From: an uncultured Anaerolineales bacterium
GTDB taxonomy: Bacteria; Chloroflexota; Anaerolineae; Anaerolineales; UBA6663
NCBI GenBank assembly: GCA_937952305.1
Contig: CALFZO010000061.1
Location: 1-64,000 of the forward strand
DNA: 64,000 nucleotides
Direction: 5' to 3'
Shown here: positions 25,971 through 34,937 of the stretch, one piece after another
How positions within the stretch are numbered: position 1 is the stretch's first letter
How the letters are laid out: every line of letters starts with the position of its first letter
Made by a program: the position numbers and the translations under genes
The notes under the pieces: model-generated
Databases searched by the model: none
Told to the model about the DNA's origin: nothing
Seen by the model: the letters and a program-made list of their open reading frames with translations, nothing else

Positions 25971-27101
25971 ATGGCCAAGCTCAAGGTCGCCATTATCGGC
26001 TGCGGATTCATTGCGAACCGGAAGCATCTGCCGATGCTGGCGCTGCATGACGACGTGGAAGTCGTGGCGTTCTGCGACCTTGTCAAGGAACGGGCGGCGG
26101 CCTCGGCCAAGCAATTCGGAACCTCCGAGGCGAAGGTATATGAAAACTATCAGGCCGTGGTCGCGCGCAAAGACATCGACGTCGTCCACGTCTGCACCCC
26201 CAACAGCTCCCACAGCGAAATCAGCGTGGCCGCCCTGCTGAGCGGCAAGCACGTCATGTGCGAGAAGCCCATGGCCAAGACCGCGGCCGAGGCCAAGGCC
26301 ATGCTCGACGCGGCCAAGGCCACCGGCAAGAAACTCACCATCGGGTACCAGAACCGCTTCCGTTCAGACAGCCAGTTCATCAAGGGGCTGTGCGACCGGG
26401 GCGAACTCGGCGACATCTACCTCGGCAAGGCCTTTGCCACCCGCCGGCGCGGCGTACCCATCTGGGGCGTCTTCATGAACAAAGACCTGCAGGGCGGCGG
26501 CCCGCTGATCGACCTGGGCACCCACGCCCTCGACCTGACCCTGTGGATGATGAACAACTACGAGCCGGTGGCCGCGCTCGGCTCCACTTTCAACCTGATT
26601 GGCCGGCAGGGCAGCCCCGCCAACGGCATGGGCGTCTGGGACCCGGCCAAGTATGAGGTGGAAGACAGCGCCTTCGGGATGGTCAAGTTCAAGAATGGCG
26701 CCACGGTGCTCCTGGAGGCCTCCTGGGCCATCAACATGATCGTGGCCAACGAAGCCATGACCATGCTGTGCGGCACCAAGGCCGGCGCCGATATGTTCCC
26801 GGCCGGCGGGCCGATTCTGCGCGTGGCCGATTTCCAGTCGGCCGAGAGCCTGCATGTCCGCGTGAACGGCGAGAACAACGGCAAGCTCTTCATTCAGAAC
26901 TACGCGATGGGCGCCGAGTTCATCGGCAGCGGCGCCCGGAAGGAAGATTTCGCCGGCGGCACGCTAGAAATGGCCACCTGGCTGAACGCCATCCGCCATG
27001 ACACGGACGTGGTGGTGAAACCCGAGCAGGCCTACACCGTCACCCGCATCCTGGAAGCGATCTACCAATCGGCGGCCAGCGGCCAGTTGGTGCAGTTGTA
27101 A
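25971..27101 (+). CDS. Gfo/Idh/MocA oxidoreductase, DgpA-like glycoside 3-dehydrogenase candidate
   Basis: 376-residue NAD(P)-dependent oxidoreductase. The Rossmann motif IIGCGFIANRKH (8-19), CEKPMAK with catalytic-type Lys99, TIGYQNRFR and GGGPLIDLGTHALDLTLW with Asp181 and His185 define the family. The combination VHVCTPNSSH, GKHVMCEKPMAKT, TIGYQNR and RRRGVPIWGVF is, from memory, that of DgpA-type enzymes which oxidise the C3 hydroxyl of glucose in glycosides. The next two genes encode the small and large subunit types of C-glycoside deglycosidase, which supports this role. AAAGGA lies upstream of the ATG. First gene of the 13-gene rightward run. The exact substrate is unknown. Confidence 0.85.
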   Translation: MAKLKVAIIGCGFIANRKHLPMLALHDDVEVVAFCDLVKERAAASAKQFGTSEAKVYENYQAVVARKDIDVVHVCTPNSSHSEISVAALLSGKHVMCEKPMAKTAAEAKAMLDAAKATGKKLTIGYQNRFRSDSQFIKGLCDRGELGDIYLGKAFATRRRGVPIWGVFMNKDLQGGGPLIDLGTHALDLTLWMMNNYEPVAALGSTFNLIGRQGSPANGMGVWDPAKYEVEDSAFGMVKFKNGATVLLEASWAINMIVANEAMTMLCGTKAGADMFPAGGPILRVADFQSAESLHVRVNGENNGKLFIQNYAMGAEFIGSGARKEDFAGGTLEMATWLNAIRHDTDVVVKPEQAYTVTRILEAIYQSAASGQLVQL

Positions 27102-27129
27102 CAGGCTGGCGGACGGAGGGTTTTATCTC

Positions 27130-27528
27130 ATGGGAGCTTCAGTTCAGCTGATTGTAGAAGACAGCCTGCGCGCCCTGGCGGACGGCTTTGCCTTCGAAGT
27201 GCGGCTCAACTGGTATCGGTCGCTGCCGCTGTCCAGCGTCGAGATTATCGGCGTCCAACTGGACGGTCAACCGGTGCCGCCCGATCAGATCACTTTCGAG
27301 ATTAACGATCAGCGCTATTCGCCGGCTGAGTTACGGGAGCAGTCGGAGGCGCTCTGGTTTGTCCAGGACTTCGCGACGTTGCACATCCGGCAGCCGGGCA
27401 CAGTGAAAGCCGACGAGGCGCACACTCTTGAAGCGGAGGTCGCTCTGCGCTTCCCCTACATGCAGATCGGGCCGGGCAAGTTCCTGACCAACGTCACACG
27501 CGCGGCCGTCACCCAGGTAGCGCATTAA
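27130..27528 (+). CDS. C-glycoside deglycosidase beta-subunit-like protein (DUF6379), copy 1
   Basis: 132-residue all-beta protein. It is a diverged paralogue of the 137-residue protein encoded at 39350: RLNWYRSLPLSSVEI, LDGQPVPPDQITFEINDQR and the PAEL segment align with YYRGVWLSQLRP, VDGETFSGDQITWTIGGR and QAEL there. In known systems the small subunit pairs with a xylose-isomerase-like alpha subunit to cleave 3-oxo glycosides. GGAGGG precedes the ATG. The alpha-subunit gene starts 12 bases downstream. This copy lacks the YYRG and SSSYMPPAMD signatures of the canonical form, so its partner surface or substrate pocket probably differs. Confidence 0.75.
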   Translation: MGASVQLIVEDSLRALADGFAFEVRLNWYRSLPLSSVEIIGVQLDGQPVPPDQITFEINDQRYSPAELREQSEALWFVQDFATLHIRQPGTVKADEAHTLEAEVALRFPYMQIGPGKFLTNVTRAAVTQVAH

Positions 27529-27540
27529 GCGAGGTTTCCG

Positions 27541-28536
27541 ATGAGCCAGAATGGACCCACACTCGGGGTAACTCTGTTCAGCTTCACCAATGAGTGGCAA
27601 CAACGCCTGTATACGCTGGAGACGATGCTGGCGAAAGTGGCCGAAATGGGCCTGGGGCCCGGACTCGAGGTGGTCGGCTACCAAAGCTTTCGCACTTACC
27701 CGGATGTCCCGGACGCGGAGGCCGAGCGTTTCCGGAATCTGCTGGCCAAATACAAGCTGACCCCGACCTGCCTGGGCGCCAACATCGACCTCGGGCGGCG
27801 CCGGGACCGGCTGATGACGGCCGCCGAGATCTACGACTCTGTGCGGCGGCAGCTCATCTCGGCCAAGAAGCTGGGCTTCCCGATCATGCGCGTGCCGCCC
27901 GCGGCCGGGGAACTTTCCTTGGAGAATCTGCTTTCCCTGGCCGAAGAGTATCAGGTTCAGCTGGCCGTCGAGCTGCATTCGCCCCTGAACGTTCACCACC
28001 CGGAGGTAGTCAGGCTGCTCGGCCTGTTCGAGCGGATAAAGTCGCCCTACCTCGGCTTCATCCCCGACTTCAGCACGACCATGACCAGCGTCCCGGAAGG
28101 GCATTGGAACAATGTGCGCCAGGCCGGCGCGCCAGAGGGCCTGATCGAGGCTGCCAAAGCCATCTGGATCACCGACGACCCCGTCCCGGCCAAGTTCGGC
28201 GCGCTGGCCGAGGCCTGCCGGCGCTTTGCCGCCGGCCCAGCCGTCGTCGGCCAGATCAACCTGACGCTGACGATGTTTGGTCACGCCCCGGTGGCGCAGT
28301 GGCTCCCCCTCCTGCCTCACGTGCGGCACATCCACGGCAAGTACTATCACGTGACCGCAGAGGGTGTGGAGCCGTCCATCCCCTATGCCGAACTGCTGGC
28401 CCTGCTGAAACGCACGGGCTACCAGGGCACGATTTCGGCCGAATGGGAAGGCCAGGCCTTCACCGAAGAACCGATCGGGTTCCAACAGGTCAAGGCCTGG
28501 CGGCAGATGTGTGAACGTTTGTTGGAGGCAGCATGA
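27541..28536 (+). CDS. Xylose-isomerase-like TIM barrel, C-glycoside deglycosidase alpha-like, copy 1
   Basis: 331-residue sugar phosphate isomerase/epimerase-fold protein (AP endonuclease 2 superfamily). The candidate metal site is Glu144, Asp176, His265 and Glu301 (AVELHSP, FIPDFST, HIHGKYYH, SAEWEG), with His146 next to the first ligand as possible catalytic base. The same pattern recurs in the second copy at 38440. In the DgpC/CGD family this subunit uses a divalent metal to eliminate the aglycone from a 3-oxo glycoside. GAGG precedes the ATG, and the stop overlaps the next ATG by 4 bases. An ordinary epimerase role remains possible, but the adjacent beta-like gene argues for the deglycosidase. 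Confidence 0.75.
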   Translation: MSQNGPTLGVTLFSFTNEWQQRLYTLETMLAKVAEMGLGPGLEVVGYQSFRTYPDVPDAEAERFRNLLAKYKLTPTCLGANIDLGRRRDRLMTAAEIYDSVRRQLISAKKLGFPIMRVPPAAGELSLENLLSLAEEYQVQLAVELHSPLNVHHPEVVRLLGLFERIKSPYLGFIPDFSTTMTSVPEGHWNNVRQAGAPEGLIEAAKAIWITDDPVPAKFGALAEACRRFAAGPAVVGQINLTLTMFGHAPVAQWLPLLPHVRHIHGKYYHVTAEGVEPSIPYAELLALLKRTGYQGTISAEWEGQAFTEEPIGFQQVKAWRQMCERLLEAA

Positions 28537-29345
28537 AACTGATTGAGACCGATGTGATCGCCAACGGCCTTCGTCTGCACGTCTATCGCAGCGGGGCCGT
28601 CCGGCCGCCTTTGGTGTTCGCCCACGGCTTCACGGACAACGGCCTGTGCTACCTGCCGTTCGCCGAGCAGCTGGCGGACGACTTTGAAATCATCCTGTAC
28701 GACTCGCGCGGCCACGGCCAGTCCGAGGCGCCGCGCCTCCCAGGCACAGTCCTGGACCGGGCCCAGGATCTGGCCGGATTGGTGAGCGCCCTGGGGCTGA
28801 GTCAACCGAGCCTGGTCGGGCACTCTATGGGGGCGGTGACGGTGGCCCTGTACGCGGGCCTGTATCCCCACCGGCCCGGCCGAATCGTGCTGGAGGATCC
28901 GCCGCCCTTCCGGGCGATGGCTTCCCGGACGGAGGCCGATCAGGCGGCGCGCCGCCGGTGGCGTGACGCCGCGGCCGCCGACCAGCAGAAGAGCCTGGAA
29001 GCCCTGGTAGCGCTGAGCCGCCAGCAGGATCCAGCCTGGGTGGAAGCCGAACGGCGGCCCTGGGCGCAATCCCGGCACGAGTTTCAGCTGAGCATTTTCG
29101 ACGAAGGCCCGGTCGACCCAGAACAAGCGGACACAATTGTCGCGCAGATTACGTGCCCGACCCTGATTGTGACCGCCGCTGCGGAGCGAGGCGCCCTGTA
29201 CCCGGCTGCGGCCGCCGACGAACTGGCCGCCAGCCTGCCCCAGGGCCGGCATGCCCATGTCCCCGGCGCCGGGCACAGCATCCGCCGGGATCAACCGGCC
29301 GCTTTCCTGAAGGTTGTGCGCGAGTTCCTCGTTCACGAACGCTGA
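28533..29345 (+). CDS. Alpha/beta hydrolase
   Basis: 270-residue cytoplasmic alpha/beta-hydrolase. VFAHGFTDNG gives the oxyanion hole, VGHSMG the nucleophile elbow (Ser98), and GAGHSIRRDQP the catalytic His near residue 249. Family members include esterases, lactonases and C-C hydrolases. The ATGA overlap with the preceding alpha-subunit gene implies translational coupling, so a role on the same substrate is likely: removing acyl decorations of the glycoside or opening a product lactone. The precise reaction cannot be read from the sequence. Confidence 0.85.
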   Translation: MKLIETDVIANGLRLHVYRSGAVRPPLVFAHGFTDNGLCYLPFAEQLADDFEIILYDSRGHGQSEAPRLPGTVLDRAQDLAGLVSALGLSQPSLVGHSMGAVTVALYAGLYPHRPGRIVLEDPPPFRAMASRTEADQAARRRWRDAAAADQQKSLEALVALSRQQDPAWVEAERRPWAQSRHEFQLSIFDEGPVDPEQADTIVAQITCPTLIVTAAAERGALYPAAAADELAASLPQGRHAHVPGAGHSIRRDQPAAFLKVVREFLVHER

Positions 29346-29392
29346 GTTGACGAGTGAGGGCCCGGACCCTGGGCACAGCGTGAGCCATCGGC

Positions 29393-29791
29393 ATGGATAC
29401 CGGACCGGGCCACCGCCAGATCATCATCTCTCCGCAGATTTATGTTCCCCTGGGTCCGCCGGCCTCAGCCGATCCGGTCGCGGGGGCCCAACTGTGCCGA
29501 ACCGAAATCCCCATCGCCTGGCTTCAGGAGGGGGACAACTTCAGGCTGGATATCGAGTTACCGCAGTTCAGCACCCTGGAGCTGGTCTTTGCTGCGTCCG
29601 TCGCCAGCCTGCACGTTAACGGCGAGACCGTCTGGGCCAACGACGCCATCCAGCCGATCCGCCTGGGCGGTGTCCAGGTGAAGCGCACAGCGGCCGAACT
29701 GCGGCTGACCTGCACCAACGGCGGCACCCTCCACGTCCTGGCGCTGGGGGTGGTCAGCGCGTTGCCCGTGGCGGCGCCCGCGCCGGACTGA
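29393..29791 (+). CDS. Small protein of unknown function
   Basis: 132-residue predicted beta-rich protein without signal peptide or transmembrane segment. The central part (IELPQFSTLELVFAASVASL, then HVNGETVWANDAI) reads like a beta-sandwich with an 'NGE.VWAND' loop similar to those in glycosidase accessory domains. I do not recognise the family. No clear ribosome-binding site precedes the ATG, so the start is uncertain. It lies in line with the cluster between the hydrolase and the transporter genes, suggesting a part in the same pathway. Confidence 0.5.
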   Translation: MDTGPGHRQIIISPQIYVPLGPPASADPVAGAQLCRTEIPIAWLQEGDNFRLDIELPQFSTLELVFAASVASLHVNGETVWANDAIQPIRLGGVQVKRTAAELRLTCTNGGTLHVLALGVVSALPVAAPAPD

Positions 29792-30074
29792 GAGGCGCGG
29801 CGTCGGCACAACCCCGGCCGCCCAGGCCGAGGCGACCGCCGGGAGCATTCCGGCTGGCCTGGAGCCTGGGAGAGGCCGCCGGGGCAAATGCGAAGTGAGG
29901 TGAAGCGCAAGGCGAACCAGTGCGAATTGATGGGCCCCCGGTCCGATGCTAGGCTACCTTCAGCCATTTGGTGGATCAATCCCGGCGAAAAGCTGTTCGC
30001 CCCATCCCTAGCCCGCCCGGGCTCTTTCGCCATCCACCGTCTATGCTGTCCAACCCAATCCCAGGAGGAGCGCG
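29792..30074. other. 283-base gap before the ABC transporter genes
   Basis: No gene is supported here. It carries a candidate promoter (29927-29955) and an AGGAGGAG ribosome-binding site for the binding-protein gene, so the transporter probably has its own promoter in addition to read-through. Confidence 0.5.
29927..29955 (+). promoter_or_regulatory. Candidate promoter for the ABC transporter
   Basis: TTGATG (29927-29932), a 17-base spacer and TAGGCT (29950-29955). The spacing is ideal and the -10 keeps the TAnnnT frame, but the match is moderate. Confidence 0.45.
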
Positions 30075-31817
30075 ATGCCAGTCCGTAAGCTATCGGCTAT
30101 TTTCTCAGCGGTCCTGATCGCCGCCGTGTTGGTTGGCTGCGGGCCAACCACCCCGACGGCCGCCCCAGCCGAGCCCACCACGGCGGTCACGGCGCCGACG
30201 GCCGCGCCGGCGACCGAAGTTCCGGCCGCTGGCTGCCAGACCTCGGACGCAGTGTTGAATATGAGCGCCATCCTCAACGCGTTCACGGTCAACTTCAACC
30301 CCTTCGCCAACAACCCCAACGTCCCCACGATCAAGGGCGTCTTTGAGCCCCTGATGATCTACAACACTCTCCAGGCCGAGATGGTCCCGTGGCTGGCCGA
30401 GAGCTACGCGTGGAGCGAAGATTTCAAGACCCTGACCTTCAAGATCCGCGAGGGCGTCAAGTGGTCCGACGGCGAGCCGTTCACGGCAGACGACGTCGTC
30501 TTCACCTTCAATCTGCTCAAGACCACGCCGGGCCTGCAGGGCTCGGGCCTGACGCCGCTGAACAGCTCGATCGAGTCGTTCAGCGCGCCCGACGCGCAGA
30601 CGGTCGTCTTCACCATGAAGATGGTGGACACGATGGCCATCTACGACATTGTCAACCAGGACATCGTCCCCGAGCACATCTGGAAGGATGTGGCCGACCC
30701 GGCGAAGTTCGAGAACGACAAACCCGTGGGCACCGGCCCTTTCACGGAACTGGTCGACTTCCAGTCCCAGGTGTACGAACTGGACCGGAACCCATACTAC
30801 TGGCAGGAATGCAAGCCCGCCTTCAAGGGGGTCCGGATCACCGCCTACTCCGGCAACGAAGCCCAGGTCGCGGCCCTGATCGACGGCCAGATCGACTACT
30901 CCGGCACGGTGCTGCCCAACGTGGATGAAGCCGTCATCGCCCACAACCCGAACATCGCGTATGTCGGGACCTCGTCTCTGATGACGGTCCTGATGCACCT
31001 CAACCCGACCGTCGCGCCGATGGACGATGGGGTGTTCCGCAAGGCCATGAGCATGGCCATCGACCGCGACCAGATCATGCTGGTGGCCTTCAACGGCAAG
31101 GCCGAGGCCGCCGATGTGACCGGCCTGAGCAACGTCTACAAGGCCTGGAAGGTCGCCGATCCCGGCCAACTCGGCGATTGGACCACCTACAACCCGGAGA
31201 AGGCCGGCCAGATGCTGGACGAGGCCGGCTACAAGCTCGGCGCCGACGGCCTGCGCACCCTGCCCGATGGCAGCCCGCTGACCCTCAAACTGACCATGGT
31301 CCAGGGCTTCACCGACTGGATCTCGGCCGGCGAGATCATGGTCCAGAACTGGAAGGACATCGGCGTCAACGTCGAGACCGACATGATCGACGCCGGGGCC
31401 TTCTTCGGCAGCGTCCCGATGGGCAACTACCAGATCGCCCTGTGGTTCGGCTACACCAGCGCCACGCCGCACGGGCAGTATATCCGGATGATGGGCTCGG
31501 CGACCAAGGTGGATTGGGGCCAGTTCACCATGGTGAACTTCGCCCACTACGGCAGCCCCGCCGCCGACACGCTGCTGACCGAGATGGCGGCCACCAACGA
31601 CCAGGCCCAGCAGATCGAGATCGCCCACCAGCTGCAGCAGATCTTCGCCGACGAGGCGCCAGTGATCCCGCTGTGGACGGGCTTGGACTGGGCCTTGTTC
31701 AACAACGCCAACTTCACCGGCTGGCCGACCCGGGAGAACAACTACTCCCTGGCGTTCCCGAACGGTGCGGTGACCCCGGAACAGTTGATCGTCCTGACGA
31801 CGATCACGGCCAAGTAA
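30075..31817 (+). CDS. ABC transporter substrate-binding lipoprotein, family 5 (DppA/OppA type)
   Basis: 580-residue secreted lipoprotein. A lipoprotein signal ends in a lipobox with Cys22 (AAVLVGC), followed by a Thr/Ala/Pro-rich linker and an extracytoplasmic family 5 binding fold (ESYAWSEDFKTLTFKIREGV, WSDGEPFTADDVVFTFNLLK, PVGTGPFTE). Family 5 proteins bind peptides, nickel or, in many soil and thermophilic bacteria, oligosaccharides and glycosides. AGGAGGAG precedes the ATG. In this cluster a glycoside or oligosaccharide ligand is more likely than a peptide. A strong stem-loop with a T tract follows the gene. Confidence 0.92.
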   Translation: MPVRKLSAIFSAVLIAAVLVGCGPTTPTAAPAEPTTAVTAPTAAPATEVPAAGCQTSDAVLNMSAILNAFTVNFNPFANNPNVPTIKGVFEPLMIYNTLQAEMVPWLAESYAWSEDFKTLTFKIREGVKWSDGEPFTADDVVFTFNLLKTTPGLQGSGLTPLNSSIESFSAPDAQTVVFTMKMVDTMAIYDIVNQDIVPEHIWKDVADPAKFENDKPVGTGPFTELVDFQSQVYELDRNPYYWQECKPAFKGVRITAYSGNEAQVAALIDGQIDYSGTVLPNVDEAVIAHNPNIAYVGTSSLMTVLMHLNPTVAPMDDGVFRKAMSMAIDRDQIMLVAFNGKAEAADVTGLSNVYKAWKVADPGQLGDWTTYNPEKAGQMLDEAGYKLGADGLRTLPDGSPLTLKLTMVQGFTDWISAGEIMVQNWKDIGVNVETDMIDAGAFFGSVPMGNYQIALWFGYTSATPHGQYIRMMGSATKVDWGQFTMVNFAHYGSPAADTLLTEMAATNDQAQQIEIAHQLQQIFADEAPVIPLWTGLDWALFNNANFTGWPTRENNYSLAFPNGAVTPEQLIVLTTITAK

Positions 31818-31834
31818 TCCGCGCGCCCTAACCC

Positions 31835-31897
31835 AAGGGTATGCGTTTTGCCGATCCAGCCTATCGGACTAAGATCGTGCTGAACGCATACCCTTTT
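31835..31897 (+). terminator. Intra-operon terminator/attenuator hairpin
   Basis: A perfect 13-bp inverted repeat (AAGGGTATGCGTT at 31835-31847 and AACGCATACCCTT at 31882-31894) ends in a T run (31893-31897), with a 34-base loop. It lies between the binding-protein gene and the permease genes, where partial termination commonly raises the amount of binding protein relative to the membrane components. Confidence 0.8.
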
Positions 31898-31971
31898 TGT
31901 TCGCCGCTCTGACCGACGACAGGGGGAAGTCGCCGCCGGCCTGGCTGGCAGGCGCTGATTTGGAGGCCCGG

Positions 31972-32949
31972 ATGCGCTACATCCTGCGTCGCCTGGGGTT
32001 CTATCTGGCTGCCCTGGCCGTTGCGATCACGATCAACTTCTTCCTGCCCCGCCTGCTGCCCGGTGACCCGGCCGCCGTCATCCTGGGGACCTCCGCCGCC
32101 AAACTGACGCCTGAGAACCTGCGGGCCGTCCGCGAGGCGCTCGGCCTGAGCGACGCGCCGCTGATCCAGCAATACGGCCTGTATCTGGCGCACCTGTTCC
32201 GCGGCGACTTTGGCATCTCCTACACCTACTTCCCGACGCCGGTCACCAAGGTAATTGCCAACGGGTTCGTCTGGACGCTGCTGCTCGGCTCGGTCTCGCT
32301 GGTCCTGAGTTTTGCACTGGGCAACCTGATCGGCATCTACGGGTCGTGGCGGCGCGGCGGGCTGGTAGACACCGTCTTTCCGCCGCTGCTGATCTTTATT
32401 GGTTCCTTCCCGGCCTTCTTCCTGGCCCTGGGCCTGCTGTACGCCTTCGGCGTCAAGCTGGACTGGCTGCCGATCAGCCACGCTTATAACAACCGGCTGC
32501 CGCAGGGCTTCAATCTGCCTTTCCTGTTGAGCGTGCTCGAGCACATGGTGCTGCCCGCGACCACGTCGGTGCTGCTCGGGATCGGCGGGTGGGCGCTCGG
32601 CATGCGCAATGTCATGGTGAGTGTGCTGGCCGATGACTACGTGACCATGGCCGAGGCCAAAGGGCTCAAGCAGATCCGGATCATGTTTGTCTACGCCGCC
32701 CGCAATGCCCTGCTGCCCGGCGTGACCGGCTTCGGCATCGCCCTGGGCGCCATCCTGAGCGGCCAGGTGCTGATCGAGACCGTCTTCTCCTATCCCGGCC
32801 TGGGTTTCCTGCTGATCAATTCGGTGAACGGCCGGGATTACCCGTTGATGCAGGGCTTGTTCATGATGATCACGATCGGCATCCTGGCGGCCAACTTCCT
32901 CGTGGACATCTTGTACACCTGGCTGGACCCGCGCGTGCGCACCGGGTAA
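31972..32949 (+). CDS. ABC transporter permease, DppB type
   Basis: 325-residue inner-membrane permease with six predicted helices. It starts MRYILRRLGFYLAAL with the typical DppB pattern and INFFLPRLLPGDPAAVILG just after helix 1. The EAA-like cytoplasmic loop DDYVTMAEAKGLKQIRIMF contacts the ATPases. The start at 31972 is preferred because GGAGG lies 5 bases upstream; an in-frame ATG at 31897 lies inside the terminator region. It pairs with the DppC-type permease 13 bases downstream. Confidence 0.93.
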   Translation: MRYILRRLGFYLAALAVAITINFFLPRLLPGDPAAVILGTSAAKLTPENLRAVREALGLSDAPLIQQYGLYLAHLFRGDFGISYTYFPTPVTKVIANGFVWTLLLGSVSLVLSFALGNLIGIYGSWRRGGLVDTVFPPLLIFIGSFPAFFLALGLLYAFGVKLDWLPISHAYNNRLPQGFNLPFLLSVLEHMVLPATTSVLLGIGGWALGMRNVMVSVLADDYVTMAEAKGLKQIRIMFVYAARNALLPGVTGFGIALGAILSGQVLIETVFSYPGLGFLLINSVNGRDYPLMQGLFMMITIGILAANFLVDILYTWLDPRVRTG

Positions 32950-32962
32950 GGAGGACTACCAG

Positions 32963-33919
32963 ATGAGCAACAGTGACAGCCGGCCCCGCCCGGCGCTGAA
33001 ACTGCCGGGCGCCAACGCCCTCGGCACACTGCTCGGCAGCCCCAAGGCTCAACTCGGCTTTGTGATCGTCCTGGTCTTTATCCTGGCGGCCGTGTTCGCG
33101 GCCGCGCTCGCCCCGGGTGATCCGAAGAAATACGTCGGTAAGCCCAACCAGCCGCCCTCGGCGCAGTTTCTCCTGGGGACCAACCCCCAGGGTAAAGACG
33201 TCTTCCGGCAGTTGGTGTGGGGCAGCCGGCTGTCGCTGCTCATCGGCTTTGGCTCGGCGGTCCTGATGACATTGATCGCCGTGGTGGTGGGCATGGTCGC
33301 CGGCTTCTACCGCGGGGTCGTCGACGACGTACTCAACTTCGTGATGAATTTATTCCTGGTGATCCCGGGCCTGCCGCTGCTGGTGCTCTTGTCCGCCTAC
33401 CTGAAGCCCGGCACCGTGACGATCATTTTCGCCCTGGCGATCACCGGCTGGGCGTTCAACGGCCGGATCATCCGGGCCCAGACCATGTCGCTGCGCGAAA
33501 AGGACTTCGTCGCCGCCGCCGTGGTGAGCGGCGAGCCCGGCCTGAGCATCATCTTCGTGCACATCCTGCCCAACATGGTGAACATCATCGTCGGCGGGTT
33601 CATTGGCGCGGTGACCTACGGCATCATGGCCTCTACCGGCCTGGCCTTCCTGGGCCTGGCCAACACAGCCGATGTGACCTGGGGCACGAACCTGTTCTGG
33701 GCCCAGAATGGCGGGGCCCTGATGATCGGCGCCTGGTGGGCGTTCCTGCCGTCCGGCCTGGCCGTGGCGCTGGTCGCGTTCGGGCTGGCGCTGATCAACT
33801 ACGGCATGGATGAGATCACCAATCCGCGCCTGATCGCCGAGCGCAACATCCAGAGCGTGCTCAGGCAAGCCCGGCTCCCGCGCATGCGCGCGACCCCGGT
33901 GGTGCCCCATGAACACTAA
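32963..33919 (+). CDS. ABC transporter permease, DppC type
   Basis: 318-residue inner-membrane permease. A short cytoplasmic N-terminus, LGTNPQGKDVFRQLVWGSRL (DppC/OppC signature near residue 72), then several helices and the EAA-like KDFVAAAVVSGEPGLSIIF loop. GGAGG precedes the ATG. Its end overlaps the first ATPase gene by 11 bases, so translation is coupled. Confidence 0.93.
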   Translation: MSNSDSRPRPALKLPGANALGTLLGSPKAQLGFVIVLVFILAAVFAAALAPGDPKKYVGKPNQPPSAQFLLGTNPQGKDVFRQLVWGSRLSLLIGFGSAVLMTLIAVVVGMVAGFYRGVVDDVLNFVMNLFLVIPGLPLLVLLSAYLKPGTVTIIFALAITGWAFNGRIIRAQTMSLREKDFVAAAVVSGEPGLSIIFVHILPNMVNIIVGGFIGAVTYGIMASTGLAFLGLANTADVTWGTNLFWAQNGGALMIGAWWAFLPSGLAVALVAFGLALINYGMDEITNPRLIAERNIQSVLRQARLPRMRATPVVPHEH

Positions 33920-34937
33920 ACCCCCAGTTCCCGAAGCGCCCGGGTCAGCCGGCGGACCGGCCGCGCCGCTGCTGGAGGTGCGCAACCTGTATGTGGAATA
34001 CCTCACCCCGCGCGGACCGGCTCAGGCCGTCCACAACGTCTCGTTCTCCATCGGCCGTGGCCAGGTCTTTGGCCTGGCCGGCGAGTCCGGGTGCGGCAAA
34101 TCGACCATCGCCCATTCCATCCTGCGGGTCCTGCGGCCGCCGGCCGTGATCACGGGCGGGCAGATCCGCGTGGACGGCGCGGACGTCCTCAAGATGCAGG
34201 ACGCCGAGCTGGAGGATTTCCGCTGGCGCAAGGTGGCGATGGTGTTCCAGAGCGCCATGAACTCGCTCAACCCGGTGATCACAGTCGGCGAGCAGATCGA
34301 CGACGTGCTGATCCGGCACAACCGGCTCAGCCCGGCCCAGGCCCGGGAGCGGTCGGCCGAACTGCTCAAGATCGTCGGGATCGAGAGCGCCCGCCTGAAG
34401 TCGTTCCCGCACCAGATGTCGGGCGGCATGCGCCAACGGGTGGTGATCGCCATCGCCCTGGCGTTGAACCCGGCCTTGTTGATCATGGATGAGCCCACCA
34501 CCGCGCTGGACGTCGTGGTCCAGAAGGATATCCTGCGGCAGATTCAGCAGCTCAAGGCGGCGCTGGGGTTCTCGATCCTGTTCATCACCCACGACGTCTC
34601 GCTGATGGTCGAGTTCTCGGACAACATGGCCGTCATGTACGCCGGCGAGGTGGTCGAGATGGCGCCGGCCCGCGAGATCTTCTCCAACCCCATCCACCCT
34701 TACACCCGCGGGCTGCTGAGCTCGTTCCCGTCCCTGCAGGGCCGGAGGCGCAAGCTGACGGGCATCCCCGGCTCGCCGCCGGACCTGGTCAACCCGCCCT
34801 CGGGTTGCAAATTCCACCCGCGTTGCACCCGCTGCACCCGTCTGGAAACGGAGGCGGCCCCCCAGCTGACCGAAGTGACGGCCGGGCACTGGGTCGCCTA
34901 CCATGACGGCCTGCGGCTAACGGAGGCGGCGGCGTGA
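33909..34937 (+). CDS. ABC transporter ATP-binding protein, DppD type
   Basis: 342-residue cytoplasmic ATPase with Walker A GESGCGKST, signature MSGGMRQRV, Walker B LLIMDEPTTALD and the C-terminal oligopeptide-transporter extension containing a cysteine cluster (GCKFHPRCTRCTRLE), which in DppD-type proteins can bind a FeS cluster. It overlaps the permease gene upstream and the next ATPase gene downstream (GTGA overlap), forming a tightly coupled unit. Confidence 0.94.
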   Translation: MNTKPPVPEAPGSAGGPAAPLLEVRNLYVEYLTPRGPAQAVHNVSFSIGRGQVFGLAGESGCGKSTIAHSILRVLRPPAVITGGQIRVDGADVLKMQDAELEDFRWRKVAMVFQSAMNSLNPVITVGEQIDDVLIRHNRLSPAQARERSAELLKIVGIESARLKSFPHQMSGGMRQRVVIAIALALNPALLIMDEPTTALDVVVQKDILRQIQQLKAALGFSILFITHDVSLMVEFSDNMAVMYAGEVVEMAPAREIFSNPIHPYTRGLLSSFPSLQGRRRKLTGIPGSPPDLVNPPSGCKFHPRCTRCTRLETEAAPQLTEVTAGHWVAYHDGLRLTEAAA

